Of a stretch of 64,000 bases of DNA, positions 56,395 to 64,000 are shown piece by piece; the stretch's first letter is position 1, and every line of letters begins with the position of its first letter. Location of the stretch: NCBI RefSeq assembly GCF_002812985.1, contig NZ_PGCP01000002.1, forward strand, positions 1 to 64,000, given 5' to 3'. The position numbers were made by a program, and so were the translations under genes. Under the pieces are notes generated by a model that saw nothing but the letters and a program-made list of their open reading frames with translations, searched no databases and was not told the DNA's origin. Source of the DNA: Aeromonas lusitana (GTDB lineage Bacteria; Pseudomonadota; Gammaproteobacteria; Enterobacterales; Aeromonadaceae).

Positions 56395-56835
56395 TCATGC
56401 CAGTACGGCGGCGGGCACCAGGGTGACGGGGGCGTCTTTTACCTCGTGCCAGACTTGATGGTTGTCTTGGTACTTGTAGTTGGCGGTACCGGACTTCCAG
56501 TCTTCATTGAGCACCATGCGCAGCTCGAAGTTGGGCAGGATCACCGGGCCTATGCCGGCGTGCTGTGGCCATTTGATGATGGGGTAGCCCTGGGCCGTCA
56601 CCAGAATATGGCACTGCTTGGGCATGACGCACATATAGGTGTATTGGCCTTTCACGTCGGATGCCAGATCCAGCGGGGGATTGGTAGCCTGGGTCAGGTG
56701 AGCGACGCCGCTCAGGGTTTCGCCCGGGGTATAGACGCTGAGGTTAAGACGCAGCAGTGGGGCGCCCGGTTTGGCTTTGCCGATGTCGAAGGAGGCGAGG
56801 AAGAGGCCGGTCTTGGTATCAGTGGTTGCATTCAT
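56395..56835 (-). CDS. DUF1842 family protein
   Basis: A 146-aa protein of the DUF1842 family. The hallmark segments SGVAHLTQATNPPLDL, GQYTYMCVMPKQCHILVTAQGYP and LNEDWKSGTANYKYQD are present. It is beta-rich with no signal peptide or membrane segment. Function unknown. ATG 56835 with SD TGGAGAATA; the longer frame from 56910 is not used. Divergent from the luciferase-like gene. Confidence 0.8.
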   Translation of the reverse strand: MNATTDTKTGLFLASFDIGKAKPGAPLLRLNLSVYTPGETLSGVAHLTQATNPPLDLASDVKGQYTYMCVMPKQCHILVTAQGYPIIKWPQHAGIGPVILPNFELRMVLNEDWKSGTANYKYQDNHQVWHEVKDAPVTLVPAAVLA

Positions 56836-57139
56836 GCCTGTATTCTCCAATGAGATGGGATAGGGGGTCTGCTCACCGCCGGACAACGAGCCATCAGAGA
56901 CTAGTGTCACCCGGGACTCTTCGTTACTGCGAATAATGTCACTTGACGTTCACGCCACCCTGGCATAGCTCAGACACGTCACCGGACAAGACGCAGGCAG
57001 GGCAAGGGAGCGAGCCCGCATCCTCTCCTGGGGGCTGGATGGGGTGGCGATCTCATCAGGATCCCCAGACGTGTGCCATTCAGATATCTCATGCTACATT
57101 GCCCACTGCTTGTTGAACCCTGTTGCAATGGAGTGTCCC
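56836..57139. promoter_or_regulatory. divergent intergenic region, DUF1842 / luciferase-like gene
   Basis: These 304 bases must hold both promoters. I see no convincing small gene, repeat or strong promoter consensus. TTGACG at 56943-56948 could be a -35, with no good -10 after it. Confidence 0.35.
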
Positions 57140-58129
57140 ATGTCTGTCGTCCCCTATTCCGTTCTCGATCTGGTACCCGTTCCCGAAGGCGCTGTGCCGG
57201 CCGAATCATTTCGCCATTCACTGGATCTGGCTCGTCATGCCGAGCAGTGGGGCTACCACCGCTACTGGCTGGCGGAGCATCACAACATGCCGGGGATCGC
57301 CAGCGCCGCCACCTCTGTCTTGATTGGTCATCTGGCCGGCGGCACTAGTACGCTGCGGCTGGGGGCGGGCGGCATCATGCTGCCGAACCACTCGCCTCTG
57401 GTGATTGCCGAACAGTTTGGCACCTTGGCTTCTCTCTATCCTGATCGTATCGATCTGGGGCTCGGGCGCGCGCCTGGCACAGATCAGCGCACCATGCAGG
57501 CACTGCGCCGTCAGAAGAGCGGTGAGGTGGATGACTTCCCCGCCGATGTACGCGAGCTGATGCACTACTTTGGCGATCAACCGGGCGCGGTACAGGCGGT
57601 CCCGGGTCAGGGGTTGCATGTCCCCATCTGGTTGCTGGGCTCCAGCCTCTACAGCGCCCAGCTGGCGGCGGCCATGGGTCTGCCGTTCGGCTTCGCCTCC
57701 CACTTCGCCCCCGGCCTGCTACTGCAGGCGCTGGAACTCTATCGCAGTCAGTACCAGCCTTCCGCCCGCTGGCCCAAGCCCTATGCCGTGGTGTGCATCA
57801 ACGTGATAGCAGCCGATACTGAGCGAGAGGCCCGCTTCCTGTTCACCACGCTGCAGCAGCAGTTCCTGCGGCTCTATCGCGGTGATGCCGGCAAGTTGCC
57901 GCTGCCGGTGCAGGAGCTGGGGGAGGAGTGGTCGCCGCGAGAGCTGATGGCGATGGAGCAGACCCTGGCGCGTTCCCTGGTGGGTGACAGGGACAGAGTC
58001 CGTCACGGCTTGCAGGCGCTACTGGCCGAAACTGGGGCGGATGAGCTGATGTTCAACGGCCCCATCGTCGACCACGAGGCGAGACTGCACTCCTTCAAGA
58101 TCGCCGCCGAGCTGATGCAGAGTCTCTGA
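57140..58129 (+). CDS. luciferase-like (LLM class) flavin-dependent oxidoreductase
   Basis: A 329-aa TIM-barrel monooxygenase-type protein of the YhbW/MsnO8 group. Family segments are [12 protein letters not shown] at the start, [55 protein letters not shown] and [11 protein letters not shown]. The substrate is unknown. ATG 57140 with SD TGGAGTG; the frame is open to 57044, but that extension does not resemble the family. Confidence 0.9.
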   Translation: MSVVPYSVLDLVPVPEGAVPAESFRHSLDLARHAEQWGYHRYWLAEHHNMPGIASAATSVLIGHLAGGTSTLRLGAGGIMLPNHSPLVIAEQFGTLASLYPDRIDLGLGRAPGTDQRTMQALRRQKSGEVDDFPADVRELMHYFGDQPGAVQAVPGQGLHVPIWLLGSSLYSAQLAAAMGLPFGFASHFAPGLLLQALELYRSQYQPSARWPKPYAVVCINVIAADTEREARFLFTTLQQQFLRLYRGDAGKLPLPVQELGEEWSPRELMAMEQTLARSLVGDRDRVRHGLQALLAETGADELMFNGPIVDHEARLHSFKIAAELMQSL

Positions 58130-58254
58130 ATCGTGGACGAAAAGAGTTCTAATGCATTGATTTAACACGACAGTCAGGTTGATGTCAGGGCTTTGTCGTG
58201 TCATCAGCCTGCTCTCGCCCCTATGCTGGCCCTGTCCATAACCACGAGGAGCCG

Positions 58255-58743
58255 ATGATGATAGTCAGGAAATTGAGATTGCAGCGGGGTTGGTCTCAGG
58301 AGCAGTTGGCCACCCTCTCCGGTCTGAGTGTGCGCACCATCCAGCGGATTGAGCAGGGGCAGCAACCCGGACTGGAATCCCTCAAGGCCCTGGCCTCCGT
58401 CTTTGGGCTCGACGTGACTCAACTGCAGGAGAGCGAGATGAAAGGGAACGATGTCGAGAGTGCGGGGAGCGTGCATGTCGCCCAGGATGAGCGGGAGGCG
58501 ATGAAGTTCGTCGAGGGGCTCAAGGGCTTCTATGGCCACCTCATCAGCTATGTGTTGGTGATGACGGGTCTGTTCATCATCAACTATCTGAGCAACCCGG
58601 ATTACATCTGGGCCTGGTGGCCGGCACTGGGCTGGGGGCTGGGATTGGCGTCTCATGCTATCAACCTGTTCCAGCCATTCAAGCTGTTTGGGCCAGAGTG
58701 GGAGCGGCGCCAGATCGAAAAGCGGTTGGGGCGTAAACTCTAG
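58255..58743 (+). CDS. XRE-family HTH regulator with a two-helix membrane domain
   Basis: A 162-aa protein. HTH_3 (about 1-60; LRLQRGWSQEQLATLSGLSVRTIQRIEQG) is followed by a charged linker and a 2TM domain (about 95-150; hydrophobic LISYVLVMTGLFIINYL and AWWPALGWGLGLASHAINL), ending in a basic tail. It would place a DNA-binding domain at the inner membrane. SD GAGGAG precedes ATG 58255; the next codon is also ATG. Target genes are unknown. Confidence 0.87.
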   Translation: MMIVRKLRLQRGWSQEQLATLSGLSVRTIQRIEQGQQPGLESLKALASVFGLDVTQLQESEMKGNDVESAGSVHVAQDEREAMKFVEGLKGFYGHLISYVLVMTGLFIINYLSNPDYIWAWWPALGWGLGLASHAINLFQPFKLFGPEWERRQIEKRLGRKL

Positions 58744-58763
58744 TCTCAGGGCGATCACCATAA

Positions 58764-58797
58764 AAACGGGCCCGGCAGTGATGCCGGGCCCGTTTCA
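58764..58797. terminator. bidirectional terminator between the HTH-2TM gene and apaH
   Basis: AAACGGGCCCGGCA (58764-58777) and TGCCGGGCCCGTTT (58782-58795) form a perfect 14-bp stem with a GTGA loop. Confidence 0.9.
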
Positions 58798-58841
58798 TTA
58801 CTGAGTCGTGCCGCCGTGCAAGACGAGGCTGTGACTATGCC

Positions 58842-59663
58842 TCACTTGGCGTAGGCGGGGCAGGGGGTCGCTATCAGGGCGTCATCTTCATAACGCCACA
58901 GGGTGAGGCTGTTGCCCCAGACGCAGCCAGTGTCCAGCCCCTTGATGTCATCCTTGCCGGTGACCCCCATCAGGGCCGCCCAGTGGCCGAACACCAGTAT
59001 GGGATCGTCCACGTGGTGCTCACGCTGCTCAAACCAGGGACGCAGGCCAGGAGTGGATTCTGTCGGCCCCTTCTTGCACTTGAAGTCGAGTCGACCGTCG
59101 AAGTAGCAAAAACGCATGCGGGTGAAGCTGTTGATGATGTAGCGATAGCGCTCTATCCCCAGCAGGTTGTCGTCCCAGCTGTCCGGTTGATCCCCGTACA
59201 TGTTGTGCAGCAACCACTGGTATTGATCCCCGCGCAGCAGGCTCTCCACCTCACGGGCGCAATTGCGTGCGGTGCGGGCATCCCAGGCGGGAGAGAGTCC
59301 CGCGTGGATCATCATGATGGGCAGGTCCGGGTGTTCCGCCAGCAGGGGGCGCTGGCGCAGCCACTCCAGCAGCTCATCCCGATCCGGTGCCTCCATCAGG
59401 GCTTGCAGCTTGTCTTTCTTCTTGAGCGGCGCGACCCCGTTGGCCACCGCCAACAGGTGCAGATCGTGGTTGCCGAGCACGGTGACGGCGCGTTGGCCCA
59501 AGGATTTGACGAAACGCAGGGTATTGAGGGAGTCCGGGCCACGGGCCACCAGATCGCCGCACAGCCAGAGGGTGTCGTTATCGAAGTCGAATTCGGCCAG
59601 ATCCAGCAGACGGCGCAGGTCGTCGTAACAGCCCTGGATATCGCCGACAAAACAGTTTGCCAT
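58842..59663 (-). CDS. apaH: diadenosine tetraphosphatase ApaH
   Basis: Splits Ap4A to two ADP and also removes Np4 RNA caps in E. coli. The product is 273 aa. Metallophosphatase motifs: VGDIQGCYDD, CGDLVARGPDS, LGNHDLH, MIHAGL and FGHWA. Last gene of the lptD-surA-pdxA-rsmA-apaG-apaH operon, 6 nt after apaG. Confidence 0.97.
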   Translation of the reverse strand: MANCFVGDIQGCYDDLRRLLDLAEFDFDNDTLWLCGDLVARGPDSLNTLRFVKSLGQRAVTVLGNHDLHLLAVANGVAPLKKKDKLQALMEAPDRDELLEWLRQRPLLAEHPDLPIMMIHAGLSPAWDARTARNCAREVESLLRGDQYQWLLHNMYGDQPDSWDDNLLGIERYRYIINSFTRMRFCYFDGRLDFKCKKGPTESTPGLRPWFEQREHHVDDPILVFGHWAALMGVTGKDDIKGLDTGCVWGNSLTLWRYEDDALIATPCPAYAK

Positions 59664-59669
59664 GCAACC

Positions 59670-60032
59670 TCAGTTAATGATGTGGGGAACGGCCAGCGTG
59701 AAGGGGGCGATGGGGGCATCGAACTGCTGCCCAGACTCATCTTGCAGCAGGTAGCTGCCCTCCATCACGCCAAACGGAGTGGCGAGGGGAACGCCACTCT
59801 GGTAGCTGAAGGTCTCGCCGGGGGCGATAAAGGGTTGTTCACCGACCACTCCCGGACCTTCCACTTCCTGCATCTTGCCATTGGCATCCGTGATGAGCCA
59901 GCGCCGATGCAGCAGTTGCACAGTCCCGGGTCCCAGGTTCTCTATCTCGATGAGGTAGAGAAAATGGTAAGGATCCTCTGTGCCCGCCACATAACTGGGG
60001 TGCGGGCGGACCACTATCTTGGGCTGTGCCAT
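59670..60032 (-). CDS. apaG: ApaG domain protein
   Basis: A 120-aa beta-sandwich protein of unknown biochemical role, linked to Co2+ resistance and Mg2+ efflux in enterics. ENLGPGTVQLLHRRWLITDANG and EGPGVVGEQPFIAPGE are family signatures. It begins 4 nt after the rsmA stop, so it is cotranslated in the operon. Confidence 0.96.
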   Translation of the reverse strand: MAQPKIVVRPHPSYVAGTEDPYHFLYLIEIENLGPGTVQLLHRRWLITDANGKMQEVEGPGVVGEQPFIAPGETFSYQSGVPLATPFGVMEGSYLLQDESGQQFDAPIAPFTLAVPHIIN

Positions 60033-60036
60033 AGGA

Positions 60037-60864
60037 TCAGGCCTGCTGCTGATCGGCCAGCCAGTTGGCGATCATGACGAACTGCTCGAGGGAAAGGTTC
60101 TCCGGGCGCAGGTTGCCATCAATGCCAAGCTCGGTCAGCTGAGCGTCAGTGATGAAGTTGGAGAAGCTGTTGCGAATGGTCTTGCGGCGCTGGCCAAAGC
60201 CCTCGGTGCAGACACGGTTCAGACAGCGGATGTCTTTCGCCACTATGGTCGGGTTCTTGTGCGGGATCAGGCGCACCACGGCGGAGTCTACCTTGGGAGC
60301 AGGCTTGAAGGCGCCCGGGCCCACTTCCAGCACGGGGACGACCTGGCAGTAATACTGGGTCATCACGCTCAGGCGACCATAGGCCTTGCTGCCCGGGCCG
60401 GCGGCCAGACGCAGCACCACTTCCTTTTGCAGCATGAAGTGCATCTCTTCGACCCGGTCGGCGAACTCGCACAGGTGGAAGATGAGCGGGGTGGAGATGT
60501 TGTAGGGCAGGTTGCCGAAGATGCGCAGCGGCCCTTTGCCTTCTCCCATCAGGGTGCCGAAGTCGAAGCGCATGGCATCGGCTTCGATCACGGTCAGCTT
60601 GTCTTTCAGGGTGGGATGCTCGCGCAGACGCGCAGCCAGGTCCCGGTCCAGCTCGATGACGGTCATCTTGTCCATCTGGGCGGCGACCGGTTCGGTCAGC
60701 GCGGCCAGACCCGGCCCGATCTCCACCAGGTTCTGGCCTGGCTGCGGGTTGATGGCGGCGACTATCTGGTCGATCACATAACGGTCGTGCAAGAAGTTCT
60801 GACCGAAACGCTTACGGGCCGTGTGGCCCATGTGCACCTTGTTGCTCTGCACCTTACTGCTCAT
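60037..60864 (-). CDS. rsmA: 16S rRNA dimethyladenosine transferase RsmA (KsgA)
   Basis: Dimethylates A1518 and A1519 of 16S rRNA late in 30S assembly. The product is 275 aa. [12 protein letters not shown] at the N terminus, SAM motif [11 protein letters not shown], and the catalytic motif NLPYNIS. It overlaps the pdxA end by 11 nt. Another in-frame ATG at 60831 would drop 11 residues; the longer start matches the E. coli N terminus better. Confidence 0.97.
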   Translation of the reverse strand: MSSKVQSNKVHMGHTARKRFGQNFLHDRYVIDQIVAAINPQPGQNLVEIGPGLAALTEPVAAQMDKMTVIELDRDLAARLREHPTLKDKLTVIEADAMRFDFGTLMGEGKGPLRIFGNLPYNISTPLIFHLCEFADRVEEMHFMLQKEVVLRLAAGPGSKAYGRLSVMTQYYCQVVPVLEVGPGAFKPAPKVDSAVVRLIPHKNPTIVAKDIRCLNRVCTEGFGQRRKTIRNSFSNFITDAQLTELGIDGNLRPENLSLEQFVMIANWLADQQQA

Positions 60865-61849
60865 ATCTTTTTTTCTCTACCATCTGAATGGCGTGGTTAA
60901 TCGCGGTGATCAGGCTGCCCGAGTCTGCCAGGCCCTTGCCTGCCAGATCCAGCGCCGTGCCATGATCCACCGAAGTGCGGATGAATGGGAGTCCTAGGGT
61001 GATATTGACCGAGTTGCCAAAGCCCTTGTATTTGAGCACGGGCAGCCCCTGGTCGTGGTACATGGCGAGTACCGCATCCGCATCCTTGAGGTATTTGTCC
61101 TGGAACAGGGTGTCGGCCGGCAGGGGGCCGACCAGATCGATGCCTTCCTGGCGGAGGCCAGCCAGAGCGGGTTCGATCACCTCGATCTCTTCCCGGCCCA
61201 GATGTCCCCCTTCCCCGGCGTGGGGATTGAGGCCACAGACGTAGATCCTGGGGCGTTCGATGCCAAATTTCTGCCTGAGATCCGCATCCAGGATGCGGAT
61301 CACCTTGCCGAGGCGATCTTCTGTGATGGCCATGGCCACGTAGGCGAGCGGAATGTGAGTGGTCGCGAGTGCCACCCTCAGCCCCTCGGTCGCCAGCAGC
61401 ATCACCACATCGGCGGTGCCAGACTGCTGGGCGAAGAACTCGGTATGACCGCTGAACGAGACCCCGGCCTGGTTGATGATCCCCTTGTGCACAGGACCTG
61501 TCACCACGGCGGCGAATTCACCGTTCATGTTGCCGTCACAGGCCCGTTGCAGGGTCGCCAGCACATAGGCGCCGTTCCCCTCATCGAGCTTGCCGGGCAC
61601 CACGGGGGCGCCGAGGGGCAGGGGACAGACGGTGAGCGTCCCCGCCCGCTGCGGGCAGGCAGGGGCACTAGGGTCGTAGGGTTCCAGCACTATGGGCAGG
61701 CTCAGCAAGGCGGCACGCTCGCGCAGCAGGGCGGGATCGGCGATCACCACCAGCTGGTGCGGCCAATCCTGCTGGGCTATTTGCAGCACCAGATCCGGGC
61801 CTATACCGGCTGGTTCACCCGGCGTGATGGCAAGACGACTGCAGTTCAT
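60854..61849 (-). CDS. pdxA: 4-hydroxythreonine-4-phosphate dehydrogenase PdxA
   Basis: NAD-dependent oxidation step in pyridoxal 5'-phosphate synthesis. The product is 331 aa. [32 protein letters not shown] (metal His) and [15 protein letters not shown] are present. Its ATG overlaps the surA stop by one base (TGATG) and its end overlaps rsmA, showing tight coupling. Confidence 0.97.
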   Translation of the reverse strand: MNCSRLAITPGEPAGIGPDLVLQIAQQDWPHQLVVIADPALLRERAALLSLPIVLEPYDPSAPACPQRAGTLTVCPLPLGAPVVPGKLDEGNGAYVLATLQRACDGNMNGEFAAVVTGPVHKGIINQAGVSFSGHTEFFAQQSGTADVVMLLATEGLRVALATTHIPLAYVAMAITEDRLGKVIRILDADLRQKFGIERPRIYVCGLNPHAGEGGHLGREEIEVIEPALAGLRQEGIDLVGPLPADTLFQDKYLKDADAVLAMYHDQGLPVLKYKGFGNSVNITLGLPFIRTSVDHGTALDLAGKGLADSGSLITAINHAIQMVEKKRYEQ

Positions 61850-63141
61850 CAGTTCGGTTCGATCTGGATGTAGGCTTCATCACGCAGCTCGTCCAGCCAG
61901 GCTTGGGACTCTTCGGTGAAGCGGCGGTTGAAGATGAGCTGGTAGGCTCGTTGTTCCTGCGCCTTGCCGGTGGCATCCTGACTGCGACGATCTTCCAGCT
62001 GTACTATGTGCCAGCCGTGGCTGGTGCGGAAGGGTTCGCTGATCTGGCCCGGTTGCAGACGGTTGACCATGTCGCGGAATTCCGGCACATAGACGCCGGG
62101 ATCGGACCAGCCGAGTTCGCCGCCTTGCACCGCAGAGCCCGGATCCTCAGAGTACTTCTCCGCCATGCTGGCGAAGCTGGCCTTGCCGCTCTTGATGTCG
62201 TGCAAGATACCATCGAGCGTGCTCTTGGCCTTCTCCTCGGAGAGAATGATGGAAGGCTTGATCAGGATGTGACGCGCCTTCACCTCGGTCTGCAGCACCT
62301 GCTGTTGGCCCTTGGTGTCGAAGATCTTGATGATGTGCAGACCGGCACCGGAGCGCAGCGGGCCGACGATGTCGCCCTTGTTGGCGCCCTGTACCGCCTC
62401 CGCCATCAGGGTTGGCATCTCCTGCGGGCTCATCCAGCCCCAATCACCCCCTTCCAGGGCCTTGGGACCATTACTTTCGGCGATGGCCAGCTTGCGGAAA
62501 TCGGCGCCATCCTTCAGGGCGGCCAGGATGCGTTCAATCTTGGTTTTGGCGGCATTGAGCTGCTCGGCGTTCGGGTTGTCCGGCAGGGCAACCTGGATGT
62601 GGCCGACATGGTATTCGGTCTGTTGCTGGCCCTGCTTGCTCAGCGCCTCGACCACTTGCTTCACCTCCTGCTCGGAGATGTTGATGCGGCGGCGAACCTG
62701 GCTGCGGCGCACTTCGTTCATCAGGATCTCGCGGCGGACCTCTTCCCGGTACTGGGCATAGGTCAGGCCTTCACGCTCCAGCTGGGCGCGCAGTTGATCC
62801 AGGGTCATCTTGTTGTCGGAGGCAATGCTCTGGATGGCCTGCTCCAGCTGGGTATCACTGATCTTGAGGCCTTGACGATCCGCAAGTTGCAACTGCAGGC
62901 TCTCCTGGATCAGGCGATCCAGCGCCTGTTTGCGCAGGGTGGCGTCATCGGGCAGGGACTGGCCGCTCTCCTGAGCGGAGGCCTTCACCTTCTGTACCAG
63001 AGCATCTTGCTGACTGACCAGCACCACGTCCTTGTTGACCACGGCCAGCACCTTGTCCATCAGCTCCGGGGCGGCGAGGGCGCCCTGGCTCATGGCGCCA
63101 AACAAGCCTGCGGTCAGCAGGGAAATCAACGTCTTCTTCAT
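61849..63141 (-). CDS. surA: periplasmic chaperone and peptidyl-prolyl isomerase SurA
   Basis: Escorts unfolded outer-membrane proteins to the BAM complex. The product is 430 aa. Signal peptide (1-23, ending GALA before APELMDKV), N-terminal chaperone domain (about 24-170), and two parvulin domains (about 175-275 and 287-385). ATG 63141 has GAGAG 6 nt upstream; the ATG two codons earlier is too close. It lies 30 nt after lptD, the conserved order. Confidence 0.96.
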   Translation of the reverse strand: MKKTLISLLTAGLFGAMSQGALAAPELMDKVLAVVNKDVVLVSQQDALVQKVKASAQESGQSLPDDATLRKQALDRLIQESLQLQLADRQGLKISDTQLEQAIQSIASDNKMTLDQLRAQLEREGLTYAQYREEVRREILMNEVRRSQVRRRINISEQEVKQVVEALSKQGQQQTEYHVGHIQVALPDNPNAEQLNAAKTKIERILAALKDGADFRKLAIAESNGPKALEGGDWGWMSPQEMPTLMAEAVQGANKGDIVGPLRSGAGLHIIKIFDTKGQQQVLQTEVKARHILIKPSIILSEEKAKSTLDGILHDIKSGKASFASMAEKYSEDPGSAVQGGELGWSDPGVYVPEFRDMVNRLQPGQISEPFRTSHGWHIVQLEDRRSQDATGKAQEQRAYQLIFNRRFTEESQAWLDELRDEAYIQIEPN

Positions 63142-63171
63142 ATCCATCTCTCAAGGCGTTCGCCAGACCCG

Positions 63172-64000
63172 TTATTGGTCTCGCAGGTTAAACGGACGAA
63201 TGTAAGGCAGTGCTTCGGTATCCAGGGAGGTGCCCTTGGAGCCGGTACCCACGCTACCCAATCCTTTCATTTCAAATTGAATACCCAGGCTGCGCTCGGA
63301 CGTCGGGGTCATGTTCACGTTGTCCGGGGTATTGACCCACTCCAGGTTGAAGTTGATGCTCCAGCAGCAGGAGTCGTATTTCAGCCCCACCTTGCGATCA
63401 GACTTCACGTTCTGGTTGAGCTCCTGATAGTAGCCGCCATACAGGTGCCACTGATCGTTGAGCGGGGCGGTCAACAGCAGGCCAATCTGGTTGAGATCGG
63501 TCACCTGACCCTTGTTGTCGAGGTCGTAGTTGGCATCGCGCACGAAGCGGTGGTTCAGCTGGCTTATCAGCTTCTCGCGGCGGTACTCCAGGGCGCTGTT
63601 GGAGGCGCTCATCTGGCGCTGCTCCACATCATATTGTGCCCCGGCATGGGCGAACCACTGCTCGTTGATCTTGGCATCCCCCTCGAACGACAGGGGGGAG
63701 CGGTTATTGGTGTTCACCACGTCGCTGGAGTAGAGCTTGACCCTGGGCGCGACGAAGTCGAAGGCTTGGGCAACGGCCAGCCGGATTCGTTCATCGCCTT
63801 CGGGATCATAAATACGGGTGGTGACCCCCACAGAGATGCGGTTGGAGTCGCTGATGCGATCCAGGCCGGCGAAGCGGCGGTCACTGAACAGGCTGTAGTA
63901 GTCCTGGCGCATGGTGGTGGAGTCGTAGACCCCTATGTTGTCCTGATCCTTGTAGGGCACATAGAGATACTGAAATTCGGGCTCCAGGGTCTGGCTGGCA
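63172..64000 (-). CDS. lptD: LPS assembly outer-membrane protein LptD, C-terminal part (5' end outside window)
   Basis: Large barrel that inserts lipopolysaccharide into the outer leaflet with LptE. Only the last 275 residues or so are in the window; the frame stays open to base 64000. Signature LEPEFQYLYVPYKDQDNIGVYDS at the window edge, LFSDRRFAGLDRISDSNRISVGVTTR and ELNQNVKSDRKVGLKYDSCCWS with the adjacent cysteines used in LptD disulfides. First known gene of the operon running to apaH. Confidence 0.95.
   Translation of the reverse strand, partial: ASQTLEPEFQYLYVPYKDQDNIGVYDSTTMRQDYYSLFSDRRFAGLDRISDSNRISVGVTTRIYDPEGDERIRLAVAQAFDFVAPRVKLYSSDVVNTNNRSPLSFEGDAKINEQWFAHAGAQYDVEQRQMSASNSALEYRREKLISQLNHRFVRDANYDLDNKGQVTDLNQIGLLLTAPLNDQWHLYGGYYQELNQNVKSDRKVGLKYDSCCWSINFNLEWVNTPDNVNMTPTSERSLGIQFEMKGLGSVGTGSKGTSLDTEALPYIRPFNLRDQ

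Overview
The window reads as chromosomal DNA of a gammaproteobacterium, most likely Aeromonas. Third codon positions are strongly G+C rich. Gene content and order are those of that group: ilvIH, ackA-pta next to yfbV/yfbU, dapA-bamC-purC, nnr-tsaE-amiB-mutL-miaA-hfq-hflXKC, rplU-rpmA-obgE and lptD-surA-pdxA-rsmA-apaG-apaH. The genus assignment is inference. I see no rRNA, tRNA, CRISPR array, prophage or insertion sequence. Almost every base is accounted for by core genes and a few lineage-specific ones.

Layout. 1-7 kb: the end of an unknown gene, a 50-aa ORF, ilvIH (branched-chain amino acids), then convergent pta and ackA (acetate switch). 7-13 kb: yfbV, yfbU, bcp, gcvR, dapA, bamC, purC. 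13-18 kb: a short-chain dehydrogenase divergent from a LysR regulator, then DUF2057, HIT, DUF3334 (CheX-like) and DUF2860 outer-membrane genes. 18-30 kb is a signalling block: arcB, dgt, two tandem small ORFs, a BvgS/EvgS-type hybrid kinase overlapping a receiver-EAL phosphodiesterase, and a chemoreceptor. 30-36 kb: rfaH, the MetJ-controlled metNIQ importer, a polyphosphate-glucokinase-like ROK kinase and queG. 36-46 kb is the nnr to hflC supercluster. 46-50 kb: a DUF2065 gene, ispB, rplU-rpmA, obgE. 50-58.8 kb is more accessory: a YjiH transporter-like protein, an acyl-CoA synthetase, a large HD-GYP protein, DUF1842, a luciferase-like oxidoreductase and a membrane-anchored HTH regulator. 58.8-64 kb is the lptD-apaH operon, with lptD cut by the window edge.

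How the genes work together. The cell-envelope theme is strong (bamC, surA, lptD, amiB, rfaH), as is anaerobic and acetate metabolism (arcB, ackA-pta). Two candidate cyclic-di-GMP phosphodiesterases (EAL and HD-GYP) and a chemoreceptor point to motility or biofilm control. RNA and translation factors (hfq, miaA, hflX, obgE, L21/L27, rsmA, queG, tsaE) make up the rest.

Most notable observations. (1) A diverged partial copy of the mutL start lies directly before mutL and carries its own SD and a 40-codon ORF. (2) A tandem duplication at the metN/metI junction seems to have split an ancestral gene overlap and left a 21-codon relict ORF. (3) ArcB has Tyr at the position of E. coli redox Cys241 but keeps Cys180 and gains Cys163. 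(4) A promoter, a 30-aa ORF with a textbook SD, a long hairpin and a DUF1127-like gene form a small-protein locus at 21.7-22.2 kb. (5) The HD-GYP protein has a long insert between its HD and GYP motifs. Several intergenic structures could be small RNAs. I found no wholly new multi-gene system.
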